Shown: positions 61,001-64,000 of the stretch, one piece after another
Numbering within the stretch: the stretch's first letter is position 1
Layout of the letters: the number at the start of each line of letters is the position of its first letter
Assembly: GCA_027574665.1 (NCBI GenBank)
Contig: CM050656.1
Coordinates: forward strand, 6,323,001 to 6,387,000
Source: Rhynochetos jubatus
Taxonomy: Eukaryota > Chordata > Aves > Eurypygiformes > Rhynochetidae
DNA: 64,000 nt
Direction of reading: 5' to 3'
Notes under the pieces: generated by a model
The model's input: the letters and a program-made list of their open reading frames with translations, nothing else
What the model was told of the DNA's origin: nothing
The model's database searches: none
Program-made: the position numbers and the translations under genes

Positions 61001-62931
61001 CTGGAAATTTAGAATTATTGTATCTGCTTAGCTTTCTTAATTGAATAAACACAACAGCATCTGTAGGTGGTGACTGCAATCAGTAGCTCAGCTTGAATTA
61101 TTCCTTCGTAAGTACTGACAGTGTCTTTAGTTCAGTGTGTGTCTGTGATAAACCCAGTGCCTGTTCTGAGTAGAGAGACAGCCTCACTTTATGTTCCTGA
61201 CATCAGATCCATGTGTGTAGATCTTTGTTTTGTCCAGAATCTCAGTAAAGCTGGTAGAGAACTGGAGGGGCTGGCCTGATTGCGGGCTGGATGCCTAGAA
61301 CATAGGTGTGCAGAGATCGCCAGGCTGCAACACCCTGCCATTGATTTTGTAATATGTTTGGGCAAATGCAAGTGTCCAGATTTGGTGCTAGACTGGAGCT
61401 CCCACGCCAATGCTCAGGTTTGGTGGGTCAGACACCCGCAGGAGGGTGGCCCCCAGGCAGCTAGGCTGGCTGGCAGTTGTGAGGATCCCACCACCCTCCT
61501 CATCCTAGTTCCATAATAAAAAGTCAAATCCCCCACAACCTGTCTCAGTTCAGTCTCTTGTTCTGGAACATTCCCAGGAGATTGCTGCCAAGCATCCAGC
61601 TCATGCCTGGAAATATCGACGTGCAGCAAAACATACCCCTACAGTAAGAATTTCTCAAGTGTTTCTGAAGAGACCTGACTGAAGCAACAAACACTCCCAG
61701 TCATCTCCCAGCTCTAGGTGACAGTATCATACTTTCTTCGCGTCACTTGTTTTTAGTCCATTAGAATTCTCATCCACCAACTGCTCACTTGAATGTTTTT
61801 AATTAACAAAACTAAATTTTGGCTAATACTGGATTTTTTCAATCCAAGTAAACCAGCTTAAAATGAAAAATAAGCCGAAGCTCTGGCAAAAACATTCAGG
61901 TCAGCCCTTCACTAGATAAATTGTGTAACTTTGGTAAGGCTAGTCTCAAAGACTGGATCACAGTGCATAATATATTAAAAAATATTGGGAGAATTCCAGC
62001 ATCCAGTATTAAGTGGGTAGTTGTAATTCCTGCAGGATAAAGAATGATAAAGAAACAAAATGCTTTAATCCTCCACAAATTTGTCTAACATTTAATCTAG
62101 CTACTAACCATATGATATTTCCTTTCTCGAGCAGTCTTAATTTGTTCTTAATTCTACTAATTAGGACTATAAAACTAAGGGAGAAAGTTGAAATCATCAG
62201 CTATTAAATTCATATTTGTAAAGCTGTGGCTCACACGTGACATTCATGTTCAGAGCTGTGCAGGAATCCTCGGTGTGGATCTGTGCTTTCAGAGTAATTC
62301 ACATTCACACAGCAGGTCAGAGCACAATCATCACACTAACACTGTGCACTCCTTTCGTCTGATCATCTCAAACTGCAAAGCAAAGACAATTTAATACTCA
62401 TGAAGCTTCTAACAATCTGGAAGCAGAGTCCCTTATAAGGTAGTAACCATCTTTTCTCTCCAGTGCTTCCCCCTCCTATAAACATCCTCTCCATCCTCCC
62501 AGGTCCAGCTCCATCCAGCTGTTCTTCAGTCAGGCCCCTGTATCAGCCAAGGCCCTGGGCTCAGCCAGAAGGTTGTGTCTGCATCTAATAGGACAGTAAG
62601 GCACAGCTGGCTGTAGTCTGTACCTTGCTTTGGCTACAGATTTGACATTTGAGACAGAGAATCATCAGCCTTATGAACGATTTGCAGAGCTAACCCAGTG
62701 TTTGTGCTGTTATTACCAGGGTGAAAGCTCTGTTGATGGCAGCACAGCGCTGAGACGTACAGCACTGCTTACAATGGTCTAGTGAGTGTTGTTCATCGCT
62801 AGCCGCATCACTACACAGAGTCTAAAATGTCTTAAGCTACATCACTCCAGTTAAACGAAAATGTCTGCACAGGGACTGCATTCATTTAGCTGAACCTTGC
62901 TAACTTGTGATAGTTTCTTTATCTGGAAAGA
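58051..62931. other. SLC1A7 intron 3, between CR1 copies
   Basis: No exon or RNA gene is recognised. A small GC-rich patch at 61.25-61.50 kb carries a 78-codon frame without other support. Confidence 0.5.
58789..58835. repeat. Two-copy tandem repeat, 27-base period
   Basis: AGGATTTAAATGCCTCATTT occurs at 58789-58808 and again, identical, at 58816-58835, separated by seven bases. This is a recent local duplication. Confidence 0.85.
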
Positions 62932-62975
62932 TGGACTAGATGATCTTCCAACCCAAACCGCTCTATGATTCTATT
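62932..62975 (+). mobile_element. CR1 3' tail remnant
   Basis: ACTAGATGATCTTCCAACCC followed by AAACCGCTCTATGATTCTAT is the terminal CR1 3' UTR. Only about 44 bases are left, an extreme 5' truncation. Confidence 0.85.
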
Positions 62976-64000
62976 TGGTCAAAGCTGCTGTCCTCTGCTA
63001 TCATGTCCTCGTACATCCATCGTCACCCCATCAAAACCCCCTCATTTTCAATCTTCAGTTTTGATCCTTAGATTACCCTTTAAGCAAAATTCTTTTCCCT
63101 CTGCTTTACCCTGAAAAGGATAATTAATTATCAATTTGTATCAACTGCTCTCAGTGTCTGATGCTACTGAGACAGATTCTACCTCATAATTTTAAGTGCA
63201 ACCATAATGTCATGTTATGAACCCTTAAAATAGCAACATTTTTTTTTCTAAGCCAGCGCTGCACAGCATGCTCTTGTGTGACTCCGTTAGCAGCAAGCAT
63301 ATGCTGCTGCTGCAGAAGGCAGCTCTGGAAAACGTTTTGGTTCGGTATGCATTTAACTTCATATATATAGCAATTCCCTTTGGAATGAGAAGGTATATGA
63401 AAGCATGTAGTTGGGTCATAGGCTGTCACTGTCTTTGCCGCTAGGTTTGGAAGTTTTGGGCTGAAAATAAATTGGTTATGAAAATGGTCCTATTAGAATC
63501 ATTACACAAATCTTGATTCCCAAATGCTGCACAGAAATATATGACTTTTTAGCTTTTTTTTGCCCAATTATACTATGATTGCTCTTTGAAGCCTGTAGAG
63601 GGTGTGCTCTCCATTTCAAATTAGGACTGAATGTCTTTCTGCAAAGTAGGTATCTAGCTCAAACTGAAGTTATAAATTAGCTGCAGATACTACTGGGTGA
63701 AATGTTATGGACTGAGACACACAGAAAGTCAGAAAAGAATATGACAAGAGTCCGTTTGAATTAAAAATCTCTCGGTCTCACTGCAGCTCTCACAGTGTAT
63801 GGTCATTGTCTTCCTCTGTAGCTCAGCTGTGAGCAAAGCTGAAGCTGTTGGCCTCACTTCAGAGTCTTGTTCTGAACTCTCAGAACCGTATTAAAAAAAA
63901 ATGTAGCAGAGACCTTACAGCTCGATCTCAATTCTTTTACTCAGGAATGAGATCCTCCTTTTGAAAAGCCAACTGTTCTTGATCAAACCACTGCAATGTC
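62976..64000. other. SLC1A7 intron 3, right edge
   Basis: No exon, RNA gene or repeat family is seen up to the window end. Confidence 0.5.

Overview
This is a piece of a bird genome. The signs are CR1 retrotransposon fragments of the avian type, short introns with GT-AG borders, CpG-island promoters, and a gene order (MAGOH, CZIB, CPT2, SLC1A7) matching human 1p32.3 and, from general knowledge, chicken chromosome 8. It contains no bacterial, plasmid or CRISPR features.

Layout. 1-16.6 kb: no gene I can name. It holds two CR1 fragments and two sets of candidate exons: a + strand set ending in a stop at 1163, and a long minus-strand set running leftwards from the MAGOH CpG island to a stop at 1318 with an AATAAA at 1235-1230. 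LRP8, which lies upstream of MAGOH in mammals, is not recognisable here. 16.8-18.4 kb: complete MAGOH (+, 5 coding exons, 146 aa). 19.57-25.84 kb: complete CZIB/C1orf123 (+, 8 coding exons, 160 aa). 26.8-28.0 kb: four phase-compatible candidate exons for a small basic protein (+). 28.1-34.5 kb: complete CPT2 (-, 5 coding exons, 654 aa). 36.0 kb to the right edge: first three coding exons of SLC1A7 (EAAT5, +), with a 14.7 kb intron 2 and a third intron that runs off the window.

The four named genes are independent housekeeping or tissue genes, not a pathway: MAGOH is an exon-junction-complex subunit, CZIB a small zinc protein, CPT2 the inner-membrane carnitine palmitoyltransferase and SLC1A7 a retinal glutamate transporter. 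Their exons were assembled by hand; every junction is GT-AG and in phase. The unnamed candidate genes are the most interesting part. They rest on splice-site pairs, open frames and phase agreement only, so they are offered as hypotheses to test with RNA and cross-species alignment.
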